64,000 nt of DNA from Plasmodium coatneyi (taxonomy: Eukaryota > Apicomplexa > Aconoidasida > Haemosporida > Plasmodiidae), in contig NC_033565.1 of the NCBI RefSeq assembly GCF_001680005.1, forward strand, positions 1 to 64,000, read 5' to 3'. Position numbers and translations under genes: made by a program. Below the pieces are notes generated by a model, which was not told the origin of the DNA, did not search any database, and saw only the letters and a list, made by a program, of their open reading frames with translations. Numbering within the stretch: position 1 is the stretch's first letter; each line of letters starts with the position of its first letter. Positions 30,454 to 42,446 of this stretch are shown here, piece after piece.

Positions 30454-32639
30454 TTACATGCGTTTATAACTAATGTTTTTGCCCCTCCTTTTATTACTTC
30501 CTTTCGATGTTGACCCATCATATATAGAAGATTCGTCCATAGAACCTATCGTCGAACCAAGTGTGGAGGAATATTCTGTTGTTAAAGTGTCGTCTTCTGT
30601 GAGTGTATCGAAGTGTTGTTGTTGTTGGGCGGACCTCCTTTTTTTTCTGTTGCTTCCACCGGAAAGGGTTCCACGTATTCCAGAGAATATAGAAGTATAC
30701 TGAAGGAAAAATAAGAGGTAAGAAGGAAGGGGCAAGGAGGTGAGCACATATGTGTGTACAGAATATATATATATATGTACAATTACTGCTCATTTTAAAC
30801 GTCCGTTCTGAACATTCATTTTAAACATTCATTTTTAAATAGAGAAAATAAAATAACTAATATATATGTTTCTATTCATAAATACAATTATAATTGTAAT
30901 TATTATTGTCCATTATAATTGTAATTATAACTGTAATTACGTATACTTACTTTATATAAAAAAAAAAAAAACGCAGGTAATCCTATTGTAGCAAGTCCAC
31001 TAGAAACAGCAACAGGTAAGACACCACTTCCATCGGAACTTGTTTCACCTTCTTTTCTGTGACTACCACCACCATCACTCCCTCCCTTTCCTTCCCCACC
31101 ACTGACCAAATTATGCGTTGCAGCTGAGAAAAAAATAAATACATGAAATAATCTTAGCATATTCTTCTTCTTTCTTTTTTTTTTTATTCTTTTCTCTCTT
31201 CCTTCCCGTTCTCCCTTCAGGGAAGGTAATGATCCCCTCCGTTACTTCCCCAAGGAAGAGAAGGAACAATACCCTTTCCCCTTTAGTGAGGATTGTTGTT
31301 TCTTCCCTCTCCTTTTGTTGGGATATATACTTACTTACTACACCCGTGGTGGCTCCGGAGGTTCCTTCAGCAGGGGGAGTTTCTTGTTGTGGTTGTTCGT
31401 TATTCACTGAGACGTTAAGGGAATAAGGAAAGGGTGGTTCTCAGTGTAACTAAGAGCCATTAGACGCAAAGGTGTGGTGGGTGCACCCCTACTCCTGGAG
31501 CATCACCTACCCCTGGGGAAGTAGCTCCTACTCCTGGAACAACTCCAACCCCAGGTGCAACACCAACTCCGGGAGCAACTCCTATTCCTGGTGCAACTCC
31601 TACTGCTGGAAAAACTGCAGTTTCCCCTGGATCACCTGGAGTAATTCCTACCCCAGGTGCTGCAGCTTCCGCTGGCCCCTGTGCCGTGCTGCTGCTGCCC
31701 GGGATGCGGAATTATTTTCGTGTGTAGGCATCGCCGTCGTACCTGTCCGTTCACATTTCAATTTTTCCAGTTCCTTTTCACTGCAGTAATCTCTTCCTGC
31801 CCCCTTTTCCCCCTTAAACCATCTACAGTATTTATCACTTCCCTGTGTTCCCCTTTCAGGGCACTTTTCTCTCGCTTCTTTACATGCTGATTTAATGTGT
31901 TCAATATGTTCATTACACGCACGAATGCACCCGGCACTACTACTCTTTAGCAGTGTTTGTAAATCACTGTAGTCATGATAGTAATCATATACTCTTTTCA
32001 TGTTCTCGAAAAGATCTTTGGTAATCTTACTGTCCTCGTACACTTTGTTACACTCATTCTTGTACCCATTCTTAAAATTTAATATCTGTAGGTTCTGGTA
32101 AATTGTCTCTATGGCTGTTCCTAGTGGTTCAGATTTTTTCGCTTCCTCCTTTATTTTATCCCCTAACCAATAGTAAAAGAAGTAGCAGCGTTTACTGTGC
32201 GCCGGGTTGTCACTTTCCATTGTACATGCGAAACAATAATTTTTTACAATTACAGGGGCCAATTTTTGATCAATTGTGTAAAATCCTAATGCTGTTTTCA
32301 CATTCCCTTCTACTGTTTCTTGGCTCCGGCTCTCCATGTGTGTGCATTCTATTCCACTTGCACCGAACGCAGCATACGCTAATTTTGAGGGTAATATTCG
32401 TAAACATTGTCCATCCTACAAAATGTAAATTAAGATTGAATAGAACATATATAAGGAGGAGTAGGAGGAAGAGGAGTGTGTATATTCTTCCATGTATTTT
32501 TTTTTTTTTTACATTTTCTATTGAATTATGATGAACACATGAAGAATATTATTATATATGTAGTAGTAGTGGTAGTGCATCCACTTGAAATAGAAAGAGG
32601 AAACAAATTCCCAAGTACTTCGCCGTCTCTTACCGACAT
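30454..32639 (-). CDS. KIR: KIR protein with CD99-like and elastin-like stalk exons
   Basis: Six exons give 444 residues: 32634-32639 (M-S), 31743-32415 (KIR domain), 31507-31671, 31335-31406, 30951-31123 (membrane), 30454-30699 (tail). The domain exon has L-P-S-K-L-A-Y, Y-F-F-Y-Y-W-L-G-D at about residues 80-88 and Y-D-Y-Y-H-D-Y. Exon 3 (55 codons) encodes G-V-A-P-G repeats, including V-G-V-A-P-G twice. Exon 5 starts with SGGEGKGGSDGGGSHRKEG (about residues 314-332), as in mammalian CD99, then a helix ending F-F-F-F-L-Y-K. Introns 2, 3 and 4 are all phase 1. The 71-base intron 31,672-31,742 is inferred. Without it the frame stops at 31,648 and exon 3 is one frame away. The tail starts Y-T-S-I-F-S-G-I-R-G and ends S-Y-K-R-M. 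Confidence 0.8.
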
Positions 32640-34155
32640 TGTTCACATATATTCTTTGTACATGTAGCAAATTTATATTCAAAAATGTTCTCTATTTATA
32701 CATTCGTACAGAGTACATATATGTAAGATCTTTCCCCTGTTCATCCATAATGATTACGAATGAACAGGCGTATGATCGTTCCACTTGGTTTATAATTATA
32801 AACAGGATTATAAAAAAACAAAATCCTTCTACTCAATATTATATATGTTGCTCATTTCCTATGCAATTATAATATATTTTACACATTCATGTATATCAGG
32901 TCATCACATGTACATATAACTAATACGGAAGTATGAACAAGTTGGGGTAAGAAATTGCAAAGTAAAGAAAGGGAAATATTCAAGCCCCTCCATATATATT
33001 CCTTATTTTCATTATGGCATTATATTATACGTAACTATTGAACACACCATATTATTATTAATATATACTTCCATTATTACATGCATATAGAGAGGAGTGC
33101 AAATTTTTTCTTGACGAGAAAAAAATATTAGCACATCTTATTCATTTTATGTTTTATTGCTGTTCAAAAGAGGTCGGTTAATTAGAAATTGTTAACAAAT
33201 ATATTGTGTACAGTTCATATAGAGATTATTTACATTTCGCCCCAAATGTGCATATTCACTATTACTTAATAAGAAAGGTACACTTATGCAAATAAATGAT
33301 ACAAAACTAATGAAAAAAATTACTTTAATTACATGTGAGAAAGGAAAATGTTACGAATCCTCATAATAACATTTTCTGTGCAGTACACGCTACCCCCTTC
33401 TCTTCCATGGCTTTTCAATAATAATAATTCCTCCTTTCGTTCTTATTTGCTCCCTGATAAGAATACTGTAACTTATTCACATATAAGGAATGTGCATGCA
33501 GCATTATGTACTATTTGAGCTCCTTTATTCTCTTTAGTGGCATACTATATTCTACATATGAGTACATACTTCCCTTTGTTAGTTCCTTTTTTTCTCTATT
33601 ACATAGGATTAGGAAGTTCAGTAAGGTTCAGGGAGGGTTAGGAAGGGTTAGGATGGTTTGGGTGGAATTCATTTTTTTTATGTGTACTATATTAATAAAT
33701 ATATATATTATTATATATATGAATTATCATCATTACTGCCATTTGTGTAGTCATTTGTGCGCATTCATTTGTTATGGAATGCATGATAATGATGATGATG
33801 ATAAATCACAATTTGGAAGGAAGAAGAAGGAAAGAAGGAAAGGAAGGTGGTCTAAAGAAGGAAAAGAAAGGAAGGATGTTCTAAGGAAGGGAAGGATGGT
33901 CTAAGGAGGAAGGAAAAGGAAGGAAGGGATCTAAGGAAAGAAGGAATAAGAAGGAAAGAAGGAATAAGAAGGAAAAGAAGGAATAAGAAGGAATAAGAGG
34001 GGAAAAGAAGGAAAGAAGGAAGGAAAGAATGCTAATTTTTGCTTCTTACATTTGTATCGACCTGGCGCTAACTTATTTATGTGTTCACGCAGGGAAGGAA
34101 ACATTTCACATTCCAAATTTGTTACATACCAATATGTTTTACATTCTAATGGGTG
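32640..34155. other. AT-rich intergenic region with purine tract
   Basis: 5' flank of the KIR at 30.5-32.6 kb, AT-rich DNA, then a purine tract (33,800-34,027: GGAAGAAGAAGG, AAGAAGGAATAAGAAGG). It ends in the KIR downstream element (GCTAATTTTTGCTTCTT). Open frames in the tract are not genes. Confidence 0.6.
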
Positions 34156-35639
34156 TTACATGTTTTGAAAACCTACCATCCTACGACCCGCTGCATTATT
34201 TGCCCTTGCTCTTTCTTCCCCTCTGGTAGACGGTCTTGTGTACGCAGCAGAAGAACGTAACTTGGTGGAATAGTCTGCTGAATCAACTGTTGGTTCATTC
34301 TCTGCAGTTGGACCTATAGTAGAAGTTTCTGTTAAATCGTCAATGCCACGCCCGGCTGATCTTCTCTTTCTTTTTCCACTTGTGTGGTTAGCAAACCAAG
34401 AAGACCATGGTTTATACTGAAAGAAAAGAAGGAAGAAAGAAGGAAAGGAAGGGTTGTTAGGGGTGGTATGGTGGAAGGAAGGATGATTGTGTTAGGTGTG
34501 GTTGGTGGAAGGAAGGAACGGAAGGATGTCTAAGGAGGAAGAAGGATAGAGTCTAAGGGAGGGGAACTAAAGGAAGGAGGTCTAAGGAAGGAAGGAAGGA
34601 AGGATGGGGTCTAAGGAATGCAAGGAAGGAAGTGTCTAAGGAGAAGGAAGGAAGGGGAGAAAATACTACTAGTTATAGTAGTATTTTAATTATAACTTTA
34701 CCTTATACAGTAAGAAGGGAGCGACTGTCATTCCGAGTGTGCCGATGATGGAAGAGATGGAAGAAGTGGTGGTGGCAGAACGAACGGCTTTGTCCATTGC
34801 TAAGGATGCTGCTGCAGCTTCAGACTCTTTTGTTTGCTTTGCAGATTTTAAGTTACATGTCAGTTTTGGAAGTTTTACCGCCTCACAATATACTTTGTGC
34901 TTGTCTTTAAAATCGTCACAGTAATCCGTATTATTAGTGTCTGTAGTTTCGCAATATTGTTGTACAACTTTACATGCGTCAATAACTTCTTGGCGGTAAG
35001 TTGACCATTTTCCGTTACAATCAGGGTCACCATTCTGGAAGTCTTTTTCTATGGTATTATAGTCGTAGGAATAGTCGAATATTGTTTTCATATGGGGGAG
35101 AAGTGTTTCCTTAACATCGCTGTATTGAAATCTACATTTGTCGTCATGATTATTTTTGCTCAGTGTGGTGTAAATTGCACTCAGCAGGTTTGACAAGGTT
35201 TTATTACCTAAGTCGTTCCAGTACTTATCTCCCAACCAATGGTAAAAGAATTGACAGGGTTCGCCGTTCGCTGTTTTGCTTGTATTCATGTTACGTGCGG
35301 AACAGTAGGCCCCTGCGATTTTCTCACAGTTGGCAATAATATTTGTACAGTCGTTGAATTTACTGTTTAATTCAGTTTTTAAATTATTAGTGTCGGCACC
35401 AGTGCCGTTACATTCACTCTTAGTAGCCGTTTCGAATTTACTATAGTAATCGGTCTTGGAAGGTAATTCCTTCGTAAATTGATCCTGTAAGCATATAGTT
35501 GGCAAAGAAGGAAAGAGAAAGAGGATGGAATATATATACATACATATACATACGTACGTATATATGTGGACACATATTATTCAAATGGCTTCCCCTTTTA
35601 AAATTAAGGAAGTAATCTTTTCATTACCTGATCTTCCAT
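34156..35639 (-). CDS. KIR: KIR protein
   Basis: Exons: 35628-35639 (M-E-D-Q), 34702-35484, 34156-34416, phase 0, 351 residues. Exon 2 opens K-E-L-P-S-K-T-D-Y-Y, then C-Q-F-F-Y-H-W-L-G-D (His in place of the second Tyr), V-K-E-T-L-L-P-H-M-K-T-I-F-D-Y-S-Y-D-Y, an Ala/Lys-rich stalk and a helix ending A-P-F-L-L-Y-K. The tail is Y-K-P-W-S-S-W-F-A-N-H-T-S-G-K, ending M-V-G-F-Q-N-M. Domain, tail and intron repeats all match the broken KIR at 9.0-11.2 kb, which makes this its intact paralogue. The intron 34,417-34,701 carries GTTAGG and AAGGAAGG repeats. Confidence 0.92.
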
Positions 35640-36696
35640 CTCTTTTTTTTTATATATGTAAACTTCTTTATGTACACATATATATATTTCTTTTTGTATA
35701 TATAATATAACTTCTACTTTTTAAAAAAAGAAGGTGATTGTTGTGTATTTTATATATTTTCTTGTATATGTGAAATGTATATATGTGGAATGAATGGAAT
35801 TTTCACTTCATTTTTGTTTAATAATAATAATATATATTCCTTAATTCCTTGAACAATAGTAATATACCACATACACAAATGTGTACATCAAAATCATTAC
35901 ATATGTACATTACATTAGAACATTGTATTATTATTTATATATCACGTTCCTCTTCTGTTCTTATATATATATATATGAAGTGTGGAATTTCTCCTCAGCA
36001 CCAATTTGAGTTGAAAAAAAATTTTGCGGAAAAAAATTTTTAGTGCATGCATTCTTAACATATATTTTACCCTTATTTAAAATATTATGAGGAGGAGGAG
36101 CTGTTGACATACATACAATACAGTACAGTTGGTGCATATATGTAGGCAGAGAGCATACATTTCTCCTCCTCCCTCCCCTTCCTCTTCCTTTTTCGAATGT
36201 GTGTACATTTATTTATTCAAATATTTAATAAGGAAAGTACATTTATAAAATAAATAAAAAAAAAAAAGGATATAGTACGAAAAATTGAGTTAACTGTTCT
36301 TGCAAGGAAAAATATATATACGCACATCCCTTATAATTTTACTTTCCTTGTAGCGTACAGCACCCGCCACTCCTCTCCCTCTCACACTCATGGTTACTTA
36401 GTAGTAATAATGTGTTCGTTCCCATTCCTTTTTCTTGCTTTTTCCCTCTTCTTTCCCTTCCAATGCAGAGAGTTATTCAAAAACATACAAATATACAAAT
36501 GGAAAATAAAAGAGAAAAATAAAGAAAAAGGACTGGAAAAAAAGAAAAAATAAATAAAAAGGAAAGGAAGAGGGTTATTTTGTTTCTTTCCACACTGTAT
36601 ATAAACTGTACACAAACTGTGTGTATGGTGGTCATTTATAATTTTTTGAGGAGAGGAAGACATTACGGGCTATTAGTAAGAAATGAAGGACACATG
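35640..36696. other. AT-rich intergenic region
   Basis: 5' flank of one KIR and 3' flank of the next. It has TA runs, A tracts near 36,255 and a purine tract (36,490-36,570) ending GGGTTATTTTGTTTCTTTCC, a version of the KIR downstream element. No gene is seen. Confidence 0.55.
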
Positions 36697-38644
36697 TTAC
36701 ATACGTTGGTAAGCTACATTCCTCTTCTGTCGTGCATTATCATTTCCTGCTCTTCTGGGTAATGGTCTCCTATTGTATATAGTAGAATTCTCTGCCATAG
36801 AACCTGTTGTAGAAGTACCTGTTGTATATAATGAAGAGGTGTCCGCTGTTAATGTGTCGAAATTGCGTTCGGCGGATCTCCTGTTTCTTCTCTGCGTGCC
36901 TCCGCTACTGTTGCTATTCCCAAATTGGTTACCAAATTTGTTATGTAGCCAAGAGGGTAGAAGATTATACTACGATAAGAAAGAGGAAGGTGGGTGTAAG
37001 GACATATATATATATGTGTATGCCTACATATAGTTATATATATATGAAGTACATATATTCTTATTATAATGTCTATTACTTTATATAAAACATAACCAAT
37101 AACAGGTAATCCTATGGTGGTGGCCAATGCACCAGATATAGCAGCGCCGACGGCGTTGCTTGGACAATCTGGTGTATGTTTTAATGAACACTTTAATTGT
37201 AGTAATTCTTCACGACTGCGTGTAGCAGCCATTTTATTGAATTCTTTACACCATGCTTCATCACTATCTCCCTTTTCACATACTGTATTCATGTAATCAT
37301 AGGCCGAAACAACTTCCTGCAAGTAATTGTGATATTCATCAGTACACGAAGGTTCATGGATTTGGGACCCCTTTACATATTCTGTTATAGTTGTATAGTC
37401 CCGGGAGTATTTATATACCCTTTCCATTTCAGCGAAAATGATATGAGCAATATTAGCGTAATTATTACTGCAATTAAGTTCATTCCGTAACTGGTCCAAT
37501 TTATCGTAGGCGGTATTCATGGCGTCTGGGAATTTAGTCGTTTTCTTCAGCATGCTGAATAATGTAGATCCCAGCCAATAATAGAAGAAATTGCAATGCT
37601 CCTCCTTAGGCACAGTGTCATTACCCATGGTGGTTATGTGACACCAGGCTCCTATGATAGTTTCAGTGTAATCTTCATAGCTCTGTGGATCCTTTAACGC
37701 ACTGCGAAATGTACTTATCACACTACCGACTTTCTCTTCCCCAGTACACTTATTTGTACAACCATCGAATTGCCGATATATTTGTTGTGAAGGTAACTTG
37801 TCCAAACATCCATGCTGTATATGTAATGAGGACAAGGTAAAATTTATAGGTGCACATTTTTATGTGTTTCCACATTTCCATTGCACGGCACACAAAGTAT
37901 TATATACATATTTATCCATTCGTAACAGAAAATAACGCATAGTACCCGCTCTCCTCCTTGAAACAAAAATGTAGGTTTCGGTGGCTGTTTTATTTTATAC
38001 ATTAAACCGTACAGTTCCTCTGGACTCTTTTGTCTAAACCCATCCTTCACCCCTTGACAGCTCGCAAGGTCTGCTGTTTCACATGAAACTTTTACAGTTT
38101 CATATATATTGGCAATTTCATACAAATACTTCTTATACTTCTTACAATTAACCTTATTTGAATCTTCTTCCTCCTCCTCATCGTCTTCATCGTCGTCGTC
38201 ATCTTCATCCTGGAGGTTTTCCAAGGTTCTCATTCCCAATTCTTTCATTTTAGCGAACAAATTTATTCCACTTTTGTCCTGATTTATTGTACATTCCAGG
38301 TTATTGAAGTACTGTTGTAATGCTCCGGGTAATGCATTCATAGTTGTTCCAAATTTATCTTCTTCCTTGATTCTTCCATATATTATTGCTCCTGCTAAGT
38401 AATATAGAAGATGGCAGCGCTCTGGCTGACCGAGCTTCTCGACAGGAATGTCCGATATACAGCACCCGGCATTGAGAATATCATCTATGAAATTGTCATC
38501 ATAGTGGTTCAGTTCCGGTAACTTTCCCCTCATCTCAGACCTATAACTGTCAAATGCTCCCTTCGGCCTATTACAACAGAGTCCCTTACCCTTACATTCT
38601 TGTCCCATATTTCCTGAAATTAATAATTTATCCAAAATTGAATC
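36697..38644 (-). CDS. KIR: KIR protein with two tandem KIR domains, 5' end unresolved
   Basis: Exons: domain 1, about 38,644-37,946; domain 2 with membrane helix, 37,080-37,814; tail, 36,697-36,969. Junctions are phase 0. Domain 1 has L-D-K-L but no L-P-S, a degenerate motif C-H-L-L-Y-Y-L-A-G-A (Trp replaced by Leu) and a run of about 16 Asp/Glu. It ends G-G-E-R|GTACTA with no helix. Domain 2 is canonical: C-L-D-K-L-P-S-Q-Q-I-Y, C-N-F-F-Y-Y-W-L-G-S, Y-K-Y-S-R-D-Y, helix ending G-Y-V-L-Y-K. The tail is Y-N-L-L-P-S-W-L-H-N, ending V-A-Y-Q-R-M. A stop lies just upstream of domain 1, and I could not find a convincing first exon. The architecture and tail subtype match the two-domain KIR at 20.1-22.5 kb. 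Confidence 0.83.
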
Positions 38645-40952
38645 TCACAGATTTACTCCGGTGAATTAACATATGTATTCTTACTTTTACAGTACTGTAG
38701 GTGGAATGTTATATGTACACAGCATACGTATGTATTATATATATGCATACATATATATGTATATATATGTATGTTATGTATGCAGATACTCGGAATAAAG
38801 AAGTAACCCCGTTATTAGTTTCCTTCTTTTATTATTGTTATTTTTTATGTATAATGTATATATGTAATAAAGTTCATGGATGAATTTATTATTTGTTCAT
38901 ACAGATTAAGCATGGCCATATTTTGTCCCTTACATCCTTATAAACGGACAAATACAAATATCTATTCTTACAATAATATACACATTTGCCAACCTTTTAA
39001 AGTGATGACAGAAGATTGTGTATATGTACCAGAATCATTACATACATATAATTGAAGTGGAAGTAGGAACTAATGTGTTCGAACACTGAAGTAAAAGAGA
39101 GAATCTCCAATTCTTCATGTACTATCATATTGACTATATTATTGAATTATGCATCATCAGTCGAAACACTACATTATTATGTACATAATTCATTATGTAT
39201 ATGCAGGCATGGAATGTCCCCTTCACCCTAATAAAAATTTCAGCAAGTATTCATTCGTGTTTCATTGTTATTTCATTTCAGCGGATTGTTAAAAATTATT
39301 AACATACATATAGTACAGTTGATATGCAAAATGCTCTTTTTTCCTTCTTTATGAATGTGCACATTTACTCATCCATATTTAATTAAAGGGGCGTGTATTT
39401 ATGAAGAGAAAATTAAAAATGATCTAATGTGCAGAATTGTATTCATTATATATAAGTAAGTACAGAAAAAATATATATACGCTCCACCTTTTATGGAAAA
39501 CATGATCCATAATGCACTACTTCCTTCTTTGTTTATGATCCCATAGTAATAGTAACTATACTCCCTTTATATATATATATCCTTTTTTTTTTTCTACTCA
39601 TTATTACACCATAAATAACTTATTCATGCGACATAAATGTTTATTAAAGGTCACCTGAGTTAACCTCCCACCCTACTTCCTTCTACTCTTTAAGTGTGCA
39701 CATTGTACTTTTTTACATATATTTATATATATATATTCATGTTTTGTTATTTCTATATCTTCTTCATTTTTCTCTTTTTCTCTTGAAATATATAAATACT
39801 CTTTCTTGAAAAGAGGTCAGCGCACCTTTTTTCCTTCTTTTTTCCTTCTTTTTTCCTTCTTTTTTCCTTCTTTTTTCCTTCTTTTTTCCTTCTTTTTTCC
39901 TTCTTTTTTCCTTCTTTTTTCCTTCTTTTTTCCTTCTTTTTTCCTTCTTTTTTCCTTCTTTTTTCCTTCTTTTTTCCTTCTTTTTTCCTTCTTTTTTCCT
40001 TCTTTTTTCCTTCTTTTTTCCTTCTTTTTTCCTTCTTTTTTCCTTCTTTTTTCCTTCTTTTTTCCTTCTTTTTTCCTTCTTTTTTCCTTCTTTTTTCCTC
40101 CTTTTTTTCGCACCTCCTTGGGATTATTTTCCTTTATTTAGCTATTTATATGCATACACAAATGAAAAGGAAAAAAACTAAAAAAAGTAAGAAAGGAAAA
40201 AAAAAAAAAAATTCAAGAAAATATTTTTTCTTCCTTTCCTTTGCTGTATATATATAATATTTTTTCAGCATACATATATATGTAGGAATGATCATGTACG
40301 TACCATAATTCTTATGTGTATCGTAATTGTTGTTATAATATATGTAATGATGACATATAATATAAAGTAGAAATAAAAATGAGCTCCAAAAAGGGGCGGC
40401 TCATACACATATGTATGTGTACAAAATTTTTTGTACGTGAATTATAATAAGTACGTTATTGCGTACGTTTTAGCACGGGTAAAACAAGGACATATAGAAA
40501 TTTCCTACAGTGTACATGCAAAATTATTTATACCATACATGGTAGTACATCCCTCCCCCCTTCTTCTTTCCTAACACATAAAAGTATATTAGTCCATATA
40601 TATACGACACTTTTTCTATTTAGATTATTGTGATAATAAAAAAATGATGATGATTCGTTGCCTTTTCCATCATTAATTCATTTTTAAGCGAAGTATAGAA
40701 CACAAATATTAAAGTATACATTTTATATACAAGGTAGTTTGAGTGTCCACGATACACATATGTACATATAAAAAAAAGAGGGACATCTACTAATTTACGT
40801 TATTGGTGGCATTTACTATGGACGAAAGAATTCTTCCTGCGCCCTACATTCTATAATTATTGAGTGGTAATATGCATTTAAAACTACAGGTTATTATAAT
40901 TAACGGAAGGATGAAGGGAAGGTCTACGGGGAATGAAAGGTAACCTTTTTTT
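38645..40952. other. AT-rich intergenic region
   Basis: Probably contains the unseen first exon of the two-domain KIR near 38.65-38.95 kb. The rest is AT-rich, with TA runs and the 11-base array listed separately. No other gene is supported. Confidence 0.5.
39827..40108. repeat. 11-base tandem array
   Basis: About 25 nearly perfect copies of TTTTTTCCTTC. Because 11 is not divisible by three, each frame cycles through the same peptide. This creates long open frames on both strands (Phe/Ser/Leu-rich on plus, Lys/Glu/Arg-rich on minus) that are not genes. Strong strand asymmetry (all pyrimidine on plus). Confidence 0.95.
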
Positions 40953-42446
40953 TCACCTAGGATGATAAGCTATATTATTTGTTCGTCCATGTTGATTTGG
41001 CATATTTGTTCCTCTTCCCGCTCTTCTAGGTGGTGATGTTGTCCTACCATTATATATAGTAGAAGTGTCTGTTGTTGAATATGTTGTCGACAGGTCCGTC
41101 AAAGTGTCGCTCGTTAATGTGTCATTGTGAAAGTTGCGCCTTGAAACTGTTCTTGTTTTTCTTCTGCTCTTTCCTCCAAATTGGTTGTGGATCCAATCAG
41201 GTAAAATATTATACTAAAAAAAAAGAGGAGGAGGAGGAGGAGGAGGAGGAGGAGGGACGATGGAGGTAGTTGGAAGTAGGTGTAAATAATATACGTACAT
41301 ATATAGGAATATATGTATATATGTATGTATATATATAATTCACAACGTACAGTCTATTCTATATATATTTGTCCGTTCATATATAAAAAGAAGAATGGTG
41401 GTATATATTCCTTCCTATTTGTGTTTACACACGGACACACACAATTTTTTTCAGTTGTTATTGCTACTAGTACCTTATATGAAAAGAAAGTAACGGCAGC
41501 ACCAAGTGCTCCTATAGAAAATATAGACGAAATGGCTGCAGTGGTGGTGTTTCCAAGGGTGGGTAATGGAGGGCATGTTAATTTTGATAGTTTTTCCGCC
41601 TCACAGTAATTTCCGTCTACACTATGGTTATCATTTTGCGCTTTAAACCATGTACAATATGGACCCCTCCCCGTACTTCCCATATTACAATTGGTACTTA
41701 TAGCTCCACACGCTGATTTAATTTTTTCCATGTGGGCATTATAATCGCTGTCACAATATTTTCCATTATTAGTTAAATGACCTAATAGAGTTTCGTAGTC
41801 CTTGTAGTAATCATATACTGCTTTCCTTTGATTGAAAGTTGTCCTGTTAACAGGTCCACAAATGATCTCCTTTTGACCATTTTTACACTTACCCTCCATC
41901 TGTGTGCACAAGTAATCCATAGTGCCCGCGAATGAATTATTATCTGGATCAGCGTTCCACACTATATCCCCAATCCAAAAATACAGGAAATTATAACGTT
42001 CATTATTTGGTGGACTTCCTTTGTCCATTTTAGATGCAGCACAGTAGCCGCGCAGAATTTTTTCCTCATAAGTTTCCCTATTAGAGAAAACACTTATACC
42101 TTCCTTTACACCCTCTCTGCATGCGTCGCTACATTCCTTTGTGCCCCCTTCAAATTTATCATAGAACTGTTCCCTTGAAGGTAACTTTTTCAAGAGGTTA
42201 GCCTATAGGTTCAAATGAACAGAATACATATATATATGTAGCATATACATATATATATACAGTCATATATATATTTATATATCTATATGCAAATTCCATG
42301 TGTATTCTCATCTACATGAGATGGATGATGCATAACGGATGATGTATACATATATGTGTGTGCGGATATTTATTTATTCATATTAAAAAAAAGAAAGAAA
42401 TAATTACCGTTCGTCCTGCGGCTGTTCCTGCTGATGATGGTGCCAT
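40953..42446 (-). CDS. KIR: KIR protein
   Basis: Exons: 42408-42446 (M-A-P-S-S-A-G, 13 residues), 41474-42202, 40953-41213, phase 0, 342 residues. Exon 2 opens L-K-K-L-P-S-R-E-Q-F-Y, with N-F-L-Y-F-W-I-G-D in place of F-F-Y-Y-W-L-G-D, V-Y-D-Y-Y-K-D-Y, almost no stalk, and a helix ending T-F-F-S-Y-K. The tail is Y-N-I-L-P-D-W-I-H-N, ending I-A-Y-H-P-R with TGA. The F-W-I-G variant is shared with the KIR at 49.3-50.7 kb. A GAG triplet microsatellite (about 41,226-41,253) lies in the second intron. Intact as read. Confidence 0.92.

Noticed and set aside
31472..31789. Trp/Ser/Asn-rich frame on plus
   Set aside because: Complement of the elastin-like exon; the minus-strand reading has splice-compatible borders and fits the KIR.
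39806..40141. Long open frames on both strands
   Set aside because: Created by the 11-base TTTTTTCCTTC array; repeats every 11 residues and has no start context or family motif.
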